From Neurospora crassa OR74A (taxonomy: Eukaryota > Ascomycota > Sordariomycetes > Sordariales > Sordariaceae): DNA of 64,000 nucleotides. Position 1 is the stretch's first letter, and the number at the start of each line of letters is the position of its first letter. The notes under the pieces are model-generated. The model saw only the letters and a list, made by a program, of their open reading frames with translations, ran no database searches and was not told where the DNA came from. This document shows positions 47,860 to 59,994 of the stretch, in pieces. A program made the position numbers and the translations under genes. The stretch covers positions 3,038,001 through 3,102,000 of the forward strand of contig NC_026501.1 in the NCBI RefSeq assembly GCF_000182925.2. Direction: 5' to 3'.

Positions 47860-50800
47860 TCACTGCTGCCCATCCGCACCCCCTTCAAGCCCCTCCAAAA
47901 TCTTCCTCGCCATATCAATTCTCCGCCTATACATCCTACTCTCTGCACTTGCCCTTCCATTCTCCGTCAATCCCAAAACGCACCTACCCAGACTGGCCAC
48001 TAGTCTCTCGACAAGGTACTTATCCTCGCGCAAAAGAGCCTGCAGAGCCGCTGGGTTGTCAAGACTGTTGCTCGTCAACCTCGAATCCGCTCGCTGATTC
48101 TCCGTTTCCTGTTGCTGTTCGCACACACTCGCCGTCTCGCTCAGGAGCACGCTCGAAATACTCCTGAGCTCCTGATCTGGCGTCAAGTAAACAGATTCCG
48201 GTGTCGAAACGGCGATGCTAACAGCCGGCACGACTGTGCTGGCGGTATTCCCTCTGTTGCGCTGCTTATTAGGCACCAGGGGAAAACTGCGATTTGTCCC
48301 GGCCGAGCCGATGGAGGATACAGATGGTCGGTGTTCGAGGTTATGCGTGCTGGCGACAGGGGAAATCGGACACCGGCGCACGGAGAGACTGCTGTTGCGG
48401 TTGTTGTTGTTAGGGTCGGGGTACTGCCGAGTGTCTGGACCACCACCTCCTTCGTAAACGGACTGGAACGATTCGCGGTTACTGCGGATCGTGCCGGTAC
48501 TGGAGGTTTTGATGTTGGATATTCTTGAGCCATGGGCACGGCTGTCGACTCTGGTGTAGCCGCTTCCAGCGCTGAAGGAGGCGCTCTTTCGTTTACCGGC
48601 ACTCTCAAAATCCGGGGTGTACTCGTCCTCGTAGGGATACTCATCATATACCTCCTCGCTAATAGAATCGTCGGCTTCATAGTATCTCCTGGGGCGCCCT
48701 TCCTGTGCTGTCCGGAAAGTTTCAATTGTCGAGATTGAGTTGACACTGCCCCGCCTGCTTCGACTGTGGAAGTTGATGCTCCTACTATCACTACCACCGC
48801 TGTTCATGCGCGCGTTTTCGTCGGTGATTGGGCCGCGGGTGGTTTCGACCGAATCTTCCGACGTGTAACTGGTTTCACTCCCTCGCCTGTCCATGTGTTG
48901 TTGGCTTAGAGCGCCCATGGCGCTGTGTAGGAAGAAATGCTCGTAGTCGAATGCATCCTCGCGGTCTTCATGCGAGATTTGGTGCTGAACCGTATCGTGA
49001 TAGAGCGATTCGCCACCAACGCTCATCTGATCGTCGTCGAGCTCTTGCGCATCCTCAAATTCCTCGTCCCCGTTTTCGGTGAATGCATCAAAGCTGTCCT
49101 CTTCCTGAGACATGTGCATGCCCGCAGTTGCCGAGGCCGGCTCGGGGAAATGGTCAATGGCTGACTCGAAGCTCCCTGAAACATCGCCCTCCTCGTACGA
49201 ATCGTCTTCACTATCCAAATTTCCTCGCAGATGTCCATAGCTCCCTGGGTGCTCTCCGTCGAGACTCGAGTCCTGTTCGCCATTCCATGGGCTCCTTTGC
49301 AGAGATTCAGGCGTAAAGATTTCAGAGTTCCTAGCTGAAGGCGTCTCTGTGAACCACTGATCGACTTGAGCATGAGTAAAAGGGCTAGGCGTCCTAAGGC
49401 TTTGTACGCTCCGTCGCTTAATGCTATCGACCCGGGCCTGTTCCCGTAGACTAGATATTTTACCCTTTAGATCTTTCATCTGGTCCTTGATATCTCGCAT
49501 TTGACTCGTGGGAGCAGGTGTAGAGAGTATATCCCTCGAGCTTCCGCTGCTATGGTCGCTACCGTAAGATGTCCCATGATAGGAATGAATGGGACTCTCG
49601 TCGTCATCCGGGGCGGTGCCATCCGGCCTCAAGGTTTTACCTGTCAATATGTTGTACGTCTGACGGTGGGCATCGTCTTCCCACCCTCCTCGAATGGCCT
49701 CTGCGCTTTTCGATGCCGTTATAGACTGCCTGGGATTTCCTCCGTGAGAACCCATGGCACTGTGCGACCTCTGGACGGATATCCGATATGGCAACCCATT
49801 CCGCATCGCGATATCGCTAGTCATTCGCGTATGACCAGAGTAGTTGGCCGACGATGAGCGGTACCCGCCGTTCCGGCTGTTGGCAGATGCCGTTCGCTGA
49901 GGGGGTGAGGGTGTGCCATCGGATGAAAGGGAGGGAGCAGTATAGTGAAGCGAGCTCCGTGCGCGACTCAGGTTACCCTCCATAGTCTATTAGGGAGAAA
50001 GTTAGTTCGATCGTGCAATATATGGGACAAAGTTACACACAGTGACGTACGGTTAATCTCTTCTTCGCATTGGCCAGAATCTGCTCTGCTCTTCGGCTCA
50101 AGGCAGTCGTCGAGTAAGTAGACAACCTGTCACCGTTTTCACCACCCACAACTCCCAGAAGATTCCGATCTCGGGGTATCGTTCCCTCAACATACGAGGA
50201 AGCCATGCTTTCCTCGTCATCACCCTGAAAAACACTATCATCTACACTAGCCGCATCATCAATGTTGATGTCGGCAAGGAAAGCTGGCCGGTCCTCCATG
50301 GTTATGGTTGTGATTGTGCTGGTGCTCTCGGTGCTCATTCTCCTCTCTTTTTGCGCGGTCAAACTGGGCTTCAGTCTCCTGGCCAATCCTGACTGGCCCG
50401 TTACGGGTGAAGCTGACCGCAGCACAGCATCGATACTGTCGTTCCTCCTATGCGTAGCCGGGCCTCTGTGGCGGGTTGGCGAGGGCCGCCCTGGAGTGCT
50501 CTCCACCTCGGTCACTTCCCCGATATCCGAGAGGATGGTGCCATTCCCATATATTATGGGCGTGGTCGACGTCAATGGTGCTGAGGATCCATATGCGTTT
50601 TGCTGGTTGTATCCCATTTGCGCCGAGTTGACGGCAAACATCTTGTGTAAGTCCGAAGTGGCCGTCACAGCAGCCTGGGCGCTCCTCCACATCATAAACT
50701 TGGACCGAATGCGGGCGTCTATCTCGGAGTCGGGGGAGTTGCCGTGGCCGTAGTACGGGTCGTCGGGCAATATCATGTCCGGGTTCGAGAGAGTGGGTGA

Positions 50801-50941
50801 CGCCGGAACAGACGATGAAGGAGAGGTCTGAGACTGTGGCTGTGGTCGTTGTTGTTGTTGTTGTTGTTGCTGAAGCCCACGACCGGGGGTGTGAAGGTTC
50901 GCCGTTTCCATGGCGGCCGATCGAGCTGTTATAGCGGCCAT
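47860..50941 (-). CDS. Large disordered fungal protein with short coiled coil, role unknown
   Basis: Exons 50941-50051 and 49986-47860 join in phase 0 (donor GTACGT, 64 bp intron) to 1005 residues. Most of it is Ser/Arg/Asp-rich and disordered. Visible landmarks are a Gln8 run near residue 25, a helical segment DSEIDARIRSKFMMWRSAQA near 75, a conserved junction ALSRRAEQILANAKKRLT across the intron, a predicted coiled coil (MRDIKDQMKDLKGKISSLRE) near 458, acidic blocks near 560-620, and a C-terminal helical domain (LLREDKYLVERLVASLGRCV, then ENGRASAESRMYRRRIDMAR). The pattern is that of a cytoskeletal or polarity scaffold, but I recognise no named family. Start ATG 50941 is the first in frame, and a second ATG follows ten codons later. 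Confidence 0.85.
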
Positions 50942-53900
50942 GGCGTACAGCTAGCTGGTCCCGTCGGAGATTCGATGCTGCAGGTGCTGTGCGTTTAGGG
51001 CGCTGCTACTGCAAGCAACACCTAATAGCCTGGGTCCAATGGCAGCACCTCCACTACCTAGGTTCTGGGCCGTCGAAAATGTCAAGATCCACCTCCACAA
51101 GAACGGCGCATGCACGGGGCACGCCCACGTCACTCTGGAATCTCGCAAGCAATCGATTATTCCCCCGGACTGTTTGTTGACTTAATCACGTCTCAAACGC
51201 TTCTTTTCGGTTTTGTCACTTTTTGGTCTCTCCGGAGCTTCCCGTGTGTTGTGGCTGCTCGCGTGTGTTGTGCGGGAAAGCCGGGTGCGGTGCAGGCGCA
51301 ACGCAACGCAGGCGCACTAGAGGTAGACGGGAGGTAAGTATGGGTAGGTCTGTTTGTTTGGCGAAAAACAGACCCGTTCTTCCCTTTTCTTTGGTCGATT
51401 TGGTGATTTGTTGTGTTTGCCCACGCGGTAAAGGGCAGGGGGGAAGCGGAGAGGCGTCGCCGAGTGTGTCGAAGAGATCTGTAAAGGTACCTACCTAGGT
51501 AGGTAGGTACGTCTCAAGGCGTACAAGACAAAGGGAAATTCCCAGCTCCTCAGTTGACTCTCGTCTTCAGTTTACCCAAATAGGCATTCGATATCAACGT
51601 CAACCGGCAAGGCACGCCACGATGACTGAGGGAATGGATCAATCGGTGATTCGGTGATTCGGTGTTCGAAGTCGACATTGGGCGTCCGTCAAAAGTGAGC
51701 CATCCTGCGACGACTGCGTGAGTGAGATCGTTGTTCGAGAAAGAGTCGCGCGTAGGAAGGTAAATTGGATCAAGGAGAAGGACAACAACGGAGCGGATGC
51801 CCGGACTTTGCAAGTACCACCAGCCCGGATAGGTCTTTTCGCGCTCGACAAAAAAAAAAAAAGGCAACAACTGAACGTTTGCAGCTTGAGCAAATCGATA
51901 GGAAGAATTTGGACTTTGCAAAGTCCTCTCTTCACATCCACATGAAAGAAACTCGACACGGCACCTCCCCTAGCCAGCACAAAATGGTTAGCCTCTCTTC
52001 TCCCTTCTGGACCGCACTTCCTTTGGGCTCTCTCTCATGGGAGATTGCATTGCCGGCGGGAACCACTCTTTGACTTTCGACACTCTCGAAATGGCAAGGA
52101 TAGGGGCTGGTACAGGGATTTATTCGACGGAGAGACCGGGGGGGTCTGAAGAAAACGTGGGCGGCCCCCCTCCAACAACCCCGGCCACAAAGTCAATCCA
52201 GTCGGATTCATCGAGTACCTGAATGCCCAGCACATTGGCCGTGGGCGCCGTGACATCCTCCGTGGGGCTAATAATTTATAGAGGGGAGGGGGGCACTCGG
52301 GGAAGAATTTCACGCCTTAGCACTCGTCGGTATGAACCGACCAACCAGAAGAAAGCAACCGTGGGATACGGCCATATTGGTGCACCACCCGTCACCCAAT
52401 CGTCACCATCGATGGGATCCAATCGTCACCATCAATGGGATAGTTGGGTACCTAGGGAGGAGAAGGAAAAGGAAGGCAAAGAAGAGCGAGCGAGTCGTGT
52501 AGAACCACTGCCCTATGCACTATGGCCAATAACTTGATACAATTGCCAGTTGAGCTGCAGTCAGTAAAGACCTAGAAGGAAATCACTTGCTGGCTCAAGC
52601 CAGGGGCACTTCTATGAAGCCAGGCCCAGATTCCTCTTTCTCGATCGATCATTGCCACGTCTTTCGTCCACCGGGTCCGTCCCCTTGACCGCGATGTCGA
52701 GTTGCACAACATCAAGCAGTACTTCCACATCGATACCAGCCGGCGATCCTCTCTCTTCGTATGCAGGCCAAACGATAACATCATCCATGCCATTGGAATG
52801 CCGTGGGCGCTGACTCGTGCTTGTACGTAGGTCAAGTTGATTGAAGTGGAGTCAGACCATATACAAGGAGTTCACAGATGAACACCCTCGACAACACCAT
52901 CACTAACGACTCGGCACCCAATTCGCTACCTAAGTATCTCTTGCAAGACAACGCTTCGGCACGATCCCGTTCTGCCGTCTGTCTGCGCCTAGGCCCCGAA
53001 GGGTCGGGCTTCCATTAGCGTCCTGTATGCAAGTACGCAAAAGGGCCGCCATGAAAGACACCCGAGACACGCTTCGTGACTACGAGAAGACAAAAAATCG
53101 GTGCGAACAGACATGGTAGAAGATGCAAGTCAGAGCCGACAATCAGTACCATGGTATTCTGTCCATGCCCAGAGAAAGGGACTTTTGCCCTTTTAGGCCG
53201 TCTCCAGGCCCCAGGGGAGAAAAGTCTCCGAACTTGAACAAGCACTGGACCCGGCATGGATCAGAGCGGTGGTCCCCGATTACACAGCAAAGCATGCATG
53301 CCCTGCCCAAACCCTCCAGATGATGATCGCTCACAATGCCATGAAATAGACAACACTCTTTTGTCCTGTCTTATGCGATTGCGGGCGATGCACAACAGCA
53401 CTGGATGGGTCCGTTGAAGCCATGGATCAGGGGTTCACGCCCTTTGGCTCACTCCAACTCTCGAGCCACTCCGGCCACGATTGAGCTGACCGAGCAAACT
53501 CCCAAAGAAGAACAACAGGAAGATCGGTTCGGCCCTGCCTACCCGCTAAAAAAAAGGATCGGCCAAAGGAAGTTTTCATGCCTATTTCCAGAATTTCAAC
53601 TTATTTCCATTTTGCTCCCGGCCACTGCGAGCAGTGTCATGGACTCAATACGGATACTCAGGTATATCACTGCTCGAGACTCAACAATGGTAAATTAACT
53701 CAATGCTAACAAGGTTGCCACAAATCGATCCGCGAGTCAAACCCAATCCACCCACTGAGGGCAAGACAATACTAACGAACCCGTGGCACAATCTTTTGTT
53801 GTCGACGCCATTATTCTCTTTGTGTCCGAAGGATTCGTAGGTGACAAGTTGTCAGATGACGCTGGAAGTCAATACAAGGCGAGGCTCAAGTAACGAGATG

Positions 53901-54486
53901 GATGCAGTGAAGTATTGTTTGTCCTCAAATGGGTCTTCATTCATTAACGCCCAGTAACGCTTCAGACGCTAGACGCCTCAAAATTTGAAGGCATCATCCT
54001 CCTTCATGATCAAACCCCATAGAGCTCCATACATTTTCTTTTTCTTTGCCTGTCCTACAGAGACCTCTCTGTCTCCTCCACTGCCGAGCCAATGGCCAAT
54101 TACCGGCGTCTAAGGATATAGGATAGGAAACGAAAAGATGTTGAAGTTCTTTTGTTTTCCCCTGAACGCCGATGCTGTATTCCTCAAATGTTCGTCACCC
54201 TTCGGGTATCGCAAAACGTCATGAATTGGGCCTTCCTGGCTCATGCAAGTCTTTGTTGAAAGACACCTACCACCCACCGGTCTGACCCCCTCTTTATGAA
54301 AGATGTTTGTATTCATAAACTCCCGAGGCAAACAAGACCACATGAAACACGTTGGATATGTCTAAACCCAACCGTACGCCCATTGTAAATGCCAAAATAA
54401 AAAGAATCTAAAAAAGATAGCCAACAAATTCACGAGACTATATCAGCAAGGGCGACCGTGCCACCTGCGAGAATATTTGTCCCAAT
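50942..54486. other. 3.5 kb intergenic region
   Basis: It contains the promoter of the coiled-coil gene and the 3' UTR of eth-1, with no supported gene between. At 51487-51510 is the best copy of a palindromic motif (ACCTACCTAGGTAGGT core). Two near-identical CCAATCGTCACCATC units lie at 52397-52437. Other open frames are short and featureless. Confidence 0.55.
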
Positions 54487-55806
54487 TTAGAACTTGAGAG
54501 CCTTGGGCTTCTCCCAGCTGAAGGACTGGTTGGTACCAAAGTGGCCGTTCTTGGCGGTCTGGAGGTAGATGGGCTTGGCAAGATCGAGCTCCTTGACAAT
54601 GACACCGGGGCGGAGATCGAAGTTGTTGCGGATGATCTGGACGAGCTCCTCAGAGGTCTTGTCAGAGGTGCCGTAGGTATCGACGTAGATGGAGAGGGGC
54701 TCAGCGACACCGATAGCGTAGGAGAGCTGAACGAGGGCACGGCGGGCAAGACCAGCGGCAACGAGAGACTTGGCGATCCAGCGGCCGACGTAGGCAGCGG
54801 AACGATCAACCTTGGAGAAGTCCTTGCCGGAGAAGGCGCCACCACCGTGGGCACCCCAGCCACCGTAGGTGTCGACGATGATCTTACGGCCAGTAAGACC
54901 GGCATCACCCTGGGGACCACCGATGACGAAGAGACCGGAAGGCTGGATCTGTAGTAGGAATTAACGTGTCAGTGATACCGCCAAAGTATGTTAAATTGAC
55001 CGGTTTTGTACTTACGTGGTAGACGGTCTTCTCATCGAGATACTTGGCGGGGATGGTGGTCTTGATGATCTTCTCAAGGATCTCCTTGCGGAGCTCCTCA
55101 GTGGTGATCTCGGGAGCGTGCTGAGCGGAGACGACGACGGTGTCGACGCGGAGGGGAACGACGGCACCGTTGTCGTGCTTGTACTCGATAGTGACCTGAG
55201 TCTTGGTGTCGGGGCGGAGCCAGGGGAGGGAGCCGTCACGGCGGGCAGCGGACATGGCGGCGTTGAGCTTGTGGGCGAAAAGGAGAGTCAAAGGGAAGAG
55301 CTCGGGGGTCTCGTCGGTGGCATAGCCGAACATGATACCCTGGTCACCGGCACCGAGGTTCTCGAGACGGTCGTCAAGGTGAAGACCCTGAGCGATATCG
55401 GGAGACTGCTCCTCAATGGCAACGAGGAGGTTGCAGGTCTTGTAGTCGAAGCCCTTAGAGGAGTCATCGTAGCCGATGTCCTTGATGGCGTTGCGGACAA
55501 CCTTCTGGTAGTCGAGCTTGGCCTTGGTGGTGATCTCACCGAAGACCATGATCATACCAGTCTTGGTGGCGGTCTCGCAAGCGACCTTGGAGAGAGGGTC
55601 CTCGGCCAAGCAGGCATCGAGAATGGCATCGGAAACCTGATCGGCGATCTTGTCGGGGTGACCCTCACCGACGGACTCGGACTGTACAGGTCGGATCAGC
55701 GAATGGTTCGGCCATGGGCATATACAGAGTGTCGGCGCAGACTTACGGTGAAGAGGAAGGTTCCCTCGTTGTAGTGCTTCGCACCGTTAACACCGTTGGT
55801 GGCCAT
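54487..55806 (-). CDS. eth-1: S-adenosylmethionine synthetase (methionine adenosyltransferase)
   Basis: Exons 55806-55747, 55681-55016 and 54948-54487 join in phase 0 to 395 residues, standard for the enzyme. It makes S-adenosylmethionine from methionine and ATP in the cytosol, as a tetramer needing Mg2+ and K+. The three domains and both family signatures are present: [20 protein letters not shown] at residue 21, [12 protein letters not shown] near 120, and [19 protein letters not shown] near 270 (most family members read DPTKVDRS; here DFS). In Neurospora this gene is eth-1, known from ethionine-resistant mutants. Codon use is strongly biased to C- and G-ending codons, as in highly expressed genes. 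A 5' UTR intron lies upstream (separate entry). In this window it would supply SAM for the methyltransferases, but they are not linked in regulation that I can see. Confidence 0.97.
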
Positions 55807-57621
55807 TGTGTCTGATGTGGTTTCTGGGATGAGTTAGCAATGTGCGCGTACAAAAGGCCAAGCACTGAATGAGTATGACTCGAAGAGAAAGGGGTTGAAG
55901 AGACAATTGGGTGGATGTGAGGCTTGAAAGTGCAAGAGGACACGGTTGACCAACTAATCACCCGGGCGCAAGGCGATGTACGGTATAGGAAGTTCGGGAT
56001 GGCAGAGAGAGAGAAAAGAAGTGGTGAAGACTCCAATCGCAAGACACTTTGCTCGTTGAAGCCAGAGAGATGGTGTTTGGACCAAGGAGCCTGCACAATG
56101 GAGCTGCGATTGCCTTGTCCAGGATGCAGAATGACGCCTCAAAACTTTTTCTTTTTGGAGGACACGGGTTCGACACGTGGGGAGAGGGCTCTTTGGTTGG
56201 GATTGTTGGGGTTCGTCCTGACTGGAAGTGACTCACCTTCTGGTTGCGACGAAGCAAAAGACAGAGGAAGCAGAACCTACAAGAGGGAATGAAGTTAAGA
56301 AGAGGAGGAAAGAGATTGAGGGCTTGGAAGGAGCGGAGTTTATGTGAAAGAAAACGGGGGAGGTGGGTGTGGGAGTATTTGAGGAATTTTGCATCCAGTC
56401 GCGGACCCTGATGGAAAGGAGGCCGGGTTTCGGGCGCCAGAGACGGGATGGCGGGGTAACGAGAAACTTTCAATTCCGAATTGGTGTACAAAATAACAAA
56501 TTCTGCCAGGGCTACTAGGGAAGAAAGATGCACGAGCTGGGCGGGGCTCCCCTACGATGGCGAATAATGCGCGGGGATCACGGCAAGAAGAACGGACCAT
56601 CTCCATTTTACGCTTTCACGTGTAGGCGTCTAGCGTCTCCGGCTGGCCATGATCAAGTGGCAGCAGGAGAGCGGGCAGAACGAATGGATCATTGATCTTA
56701 GACTCTGGCATATCAGGCTGAGTGGTGAACCCAAGTGCACTCTATAGGTAGACGTCCGATATCGTGAACATGATCCAGCCGTCTGGATAAAGATAACCTC
56801 GAGATCGTTCTTTCTGTTGGAGTGCAGGAACTCAATCTCATCTGAAGTTCTTCAACATCTGCAACGGCACGCAACCGCCCAGCGGCCGACGGTTCGGCCG
56901 ACACCACATATTTTGTAGCGTGCCCCGGCCGGGTAATGGTGTAGTGTACATAACCTGTCAAAAGTCTGGATGTGACCTTGGACCCGCTTTTTGAGAGAAG
57001 GAGAAATTGCGCAATCGCAGCCCTCTGGTCGTGCAACAAGTGGAAGGGTGGTGCCTTTTGGGTACCTTTGTTTGCCCTGCCAGCTCTGCTCGCGCATCGC
57101 TCTCATGGAAGCACACCGCATTTGACGCCATTCGTTGACATGATGTGACCCCAGTGGGGCACCTAGGTACAATTGTGTACCTCTACATAGTAGATGCCGC
57201 AAAAAAATTATCAAGGCGCGCTTACACCGGCAGGCATGTCTCGTGGCAATCGTGCCTGCAGCAGCGGCAACGCTATCAGGGCAGTATCCGTACTTATCAG
57301 GCAGTAGAAAGTTTGGCGATCGAGTCCGGGTATCGAGGCAACCTTTTCGTCACCAGTCGCATCATTTCGCATTGACGGGATTTTCCTTGTCACACCTGTA
57401 CAGCACACAGCATCCGTTCCGAGCCCGAATAGACATCAACGACAATCCCACAAAGCTTCGTCCACACACCAAGATCCAGGTATCCAATCCTTTCGCCAGA
57501 TCACCCCGCCGTATCACCGTCGCGCATCCGTCCAGTTGGGCTGCAGCTCAGAGTTGACAAGCAACTCCTCTCCACCGTTCATATATACGCACATCCTAGA
57601 CGTCGGTGCATCATCGCGGCC
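55807..57621. promoter_or_regulatory. Divergent promoter region, eth-1 and GPN3
   Basis: 1815 bp between two start codons. TCACGTG at 56616-56622 and CACGTG at 56174-56179 resemble bHLH (Cbf1-type) sites, which in yeast serve sulfur-amino-acid genes; whether they matter here is inference. I found no clear CYS-3 type site. An ACCTAGGTAC palindrome lies at 57161-57170. The right part has short open frames without features. Confidence 0.45.
55824..56236 (-). other. 5' UTR intron of eth-1
   Basis: On the minus strand a GTGAGT donor (56236-56231) pairs with the acceptor ATCCCAG at 55824, preceded by branch site GCTAACTC. The 413 bp intron ends 17 bases before the eth-1 start codon. It carries a CACGTG box (56174-56179). 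Confidence 0.65.
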
Positions 57622-58595
57622 ATGAGCAAGTACGGTGTGATGGTGATGGGCCCCGCGGGGGCGGGAAAGGTAGGCTAGGCTCTAGTTAACGGCAATTCCC
57701 CATCTGCGCTTTCCACTGGTTCTCTAACGGCTCGGTGTGCCAGTCCACCTTTTGTGCATCGCTCATCACACATCTTCAACTTAACCGGCGCTCTGCTTTC
57801 TACGTGAACCTCGATCCCGCCGCCGAATCATTCGAACACACGCCCGATCTCGACATCAAGGACCTGATATCTCTAGAAGATGTGATGGACGAGATGAAGC
57901 TCGGCCCCAACGGCGGCCTGATCTACTGCTTCGAGTTCCTCATGGAGAACCTCGACTTCCTGACCGAGGCGCTGGACTCGCTGACCGAGGAGTACCTCAT
58001 TATCTTTGATATGCCGGGTCAGATCGAGCTTTACACGCATATTCCAATCCTTCCTACCCTTGTCAAGTTCCTCACAACACCCGGCGCCCTGGACATTCGT
58101 TTGTGCGCTGCATACCTGCTGGAAGCTACCTTTGTCGTCGATCGTGCCAAATACTTTGCAGGTTCCCTGAGCGCCATGAGCGCCATGATCATGCTGGAAG
58201 TCCCGCATATCAACATTCTCAGCAAGATGGATCTGGTCAAGAACCAAGTAAGGAAGAAGGACCTCAAGAAGTTTATAACTCCGGATACCTCGTTGTTGCT
58301 TGACGATCCAGCGGACCTTGCCAGGAGGAAGGCGGGCGAGGACATCTCGGATGACCAGTACGCCGATCCCCAGGATAAGAACGCCATGCTGTCTGGCGCG
58401 ACGTTCAAGCGCCTCAACACGGCTGTCGCGCAACTGCTTGAAACCTTCAGCATGGTCAGCTACCTCAAGCTGGATTCCACCGACGAGGACAGTGTTGGGG
58501 CAATTCTGAGCTACATTGATGACTGCATACAATACCACGAAGCACAAGAACCACGGGAGCTGAAGGACGAAGAGTTTGACGAGGCTGAGGAATAG
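57622..58595 (+). CDS. GPN-loop GTPase 3 (RNA polymerase II assembly factor)
   Basis: Exons 57622-57669 and 57744-58595 join to 299 residues. GPN3 forms a heterodimer with GPN1 and is needed for assembly and nuclear import of RNA polymerase II. Visible motifs are the P-loop GPAGAGKST at residues 10-18, SAFYVNLDPAAE (G2), LGPNGGLIYCFEF with the diagnostic Gly-Pro-Asn loop near 75, IIFDMPGQIELYTH (G3) and ILSKMDLV (G4). The intron falls exactly inside the P-loop, after the Lys codon. The C-terminus is acidic (ELKDEEFDEAEE). It belongs with RPB7 at the right edge in function, though the two are not adjacent. Start ATG 57622 follows GCGGCC. Confidence 0.95.
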
Positions 58596-59237
58596 TTGGA
58601 AGAGGAATGATTCGAAGCTTGAGAATGAAGGGGTCTCCAGATTTTGACTGAATTACAAATGGACTCGTCATTACCATATGGGCAAAATGTATAGGGATTC
58701 TGCATAGCGACGGCGTCGGGGAAGAAGATACAAGTTTGGCTCACCGAAAAAGAATGGGATGGGGTACGGAAGCAAAGCAATAATGATCTATATGTTCTTT
58801 TCCCACTTGACTACCAAAGCCCTTAAAACAGTATTCCTAACGCAAGGTCACCGCCTGTAACATTCACGTCCTCGGTCCTTCGCACCTCCAAGGTCGCAGA
58901 TCTCGAACATTGCCTGACAGGAAACGCCGTAACGCCATGGGATATGCGGTATTCCAACAGCCAGCCACCCTCCAACTTTTATCGTCGTATCATCGTGATT
59001 TCGTCCGTAAAGCCAAAAAAAAAAAATCCACCTCGTACTCTCCTCCGCGAGGCATCGATTCTCCATCTCTCCTTTTCAAGAGTGATCGTCTTCTTCATAG
59101 TCATCATCCAAGATATCTCCACCATCATCTTGATCTTCCATCGCTGCCTGCCCTTTCCGCTTCACCCTGACGCCCTCCCCTTATCCACCCTTGCCTCTTC
59201 CTTGCTATCCAACAACATATCTCCCGCTGCTTCTCGT
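58596..59237. other. Convergent 3' region of GPN3 and the Apq12-like gene
   Basis: 642 bp between two convergent stop codons, with ordinary 3' UTR-like sequence. Several reading frames cross it but none has features of a gene. Confidence 0.6.
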
Positions 59238-59994
59238 TTAAGCGCGATCATACTTAGCATGACCCCTCGCCTTATCCTGCGCCTCATACCTCTGCCACTC
59301 GGTCATGAAGAAATTCCAAATGCCCAGTCCATACCCGCTCGCCCTGCCCAGCCAGAACGTCGCATCCCTCGCGCTCTGCTCCACTCCGCGCCTGTACACC
59401 CAGCTTGCGACCGCCGCCATGCCCGCCCAGAACACCAGCGTGAACGCAAGCCTGGTGAAAAACATGAGCACCCGTCGCATCCAGCTCAGAACCTGCAGCA
59501 CCATGACCAGCAGCAACAGCACGCCGGCGAGAATGACCACGTCGGGGGAGGCGTAGATGTATGCCGTTAGCCGCTCGACAAGCGGCTGCATGATCGGGAT
59601 GAGAGTGGAGATGAAGGCTTCGATTGTTGACATTATGTGCCGCTTGAGAGATTGGATGGCGGAGTCGGGCGAGAGGAGGTGCTGACGGGCGAGGGAGAGG
59701 TAGGGGTCTGGGAGGACGCCTATGATGAGAAGAAGAAGAAGAGGATGGTAGGTTAGCGGACGGGATGCATCACAGAAAGAGGGAGGAAGGTGACGGGTTT
59801 TATGATGAGGTAAAAGCAAAAGATGTCCACGTCAAAGTGTGAATCGCAACGTGGCGCTTTGGGCTCTTTTGCATTCTTTTTGGGCTGGCATGCTGGTGAA
59901 GACTGGGGAAGTTCGGGGAGTGCGACAGGTTGGCGCAAGACTTACCAGTAAGAAGCTGGAGAGCCCATTCGATGGGGAGGTTGAACGGATCCAT
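59238..59994 (-). CDS. Apq12-family nuclear envelope/ER membrane protein
   Basis: Exons 59994-59946 and 59719-59238 join in frame to 176 residues; the intron is 226 bp with a GTAAGT donor. Apq12 is an integral protein of the nuclear envelope and ER that helps nuclear pore assembly and membrane lipid balance in yeast. The fungal pattern is present: MDPFNLPIEWALQLLTGVLP at the start, DPYLSLARQHLLSPDSAIQ, then two hydrophobic segments (VVILAGVLLLLVMVLQVLSW and FFTRLAFTLVFWAGMAAVAS) joined by a short basic turn, and an amphipathic C-terminus (FFMTEWQRYEAQDKARG). Start ATG 59994 is the first in frame. Confidence 0.85.

Noticed and set aside
55016-55774. 252-codon plus-strand frame opposite eth-1
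   Set aside because: Antisense shadow of a gene with strong codon bias; Val/Gly/Leu-rich without motifs.
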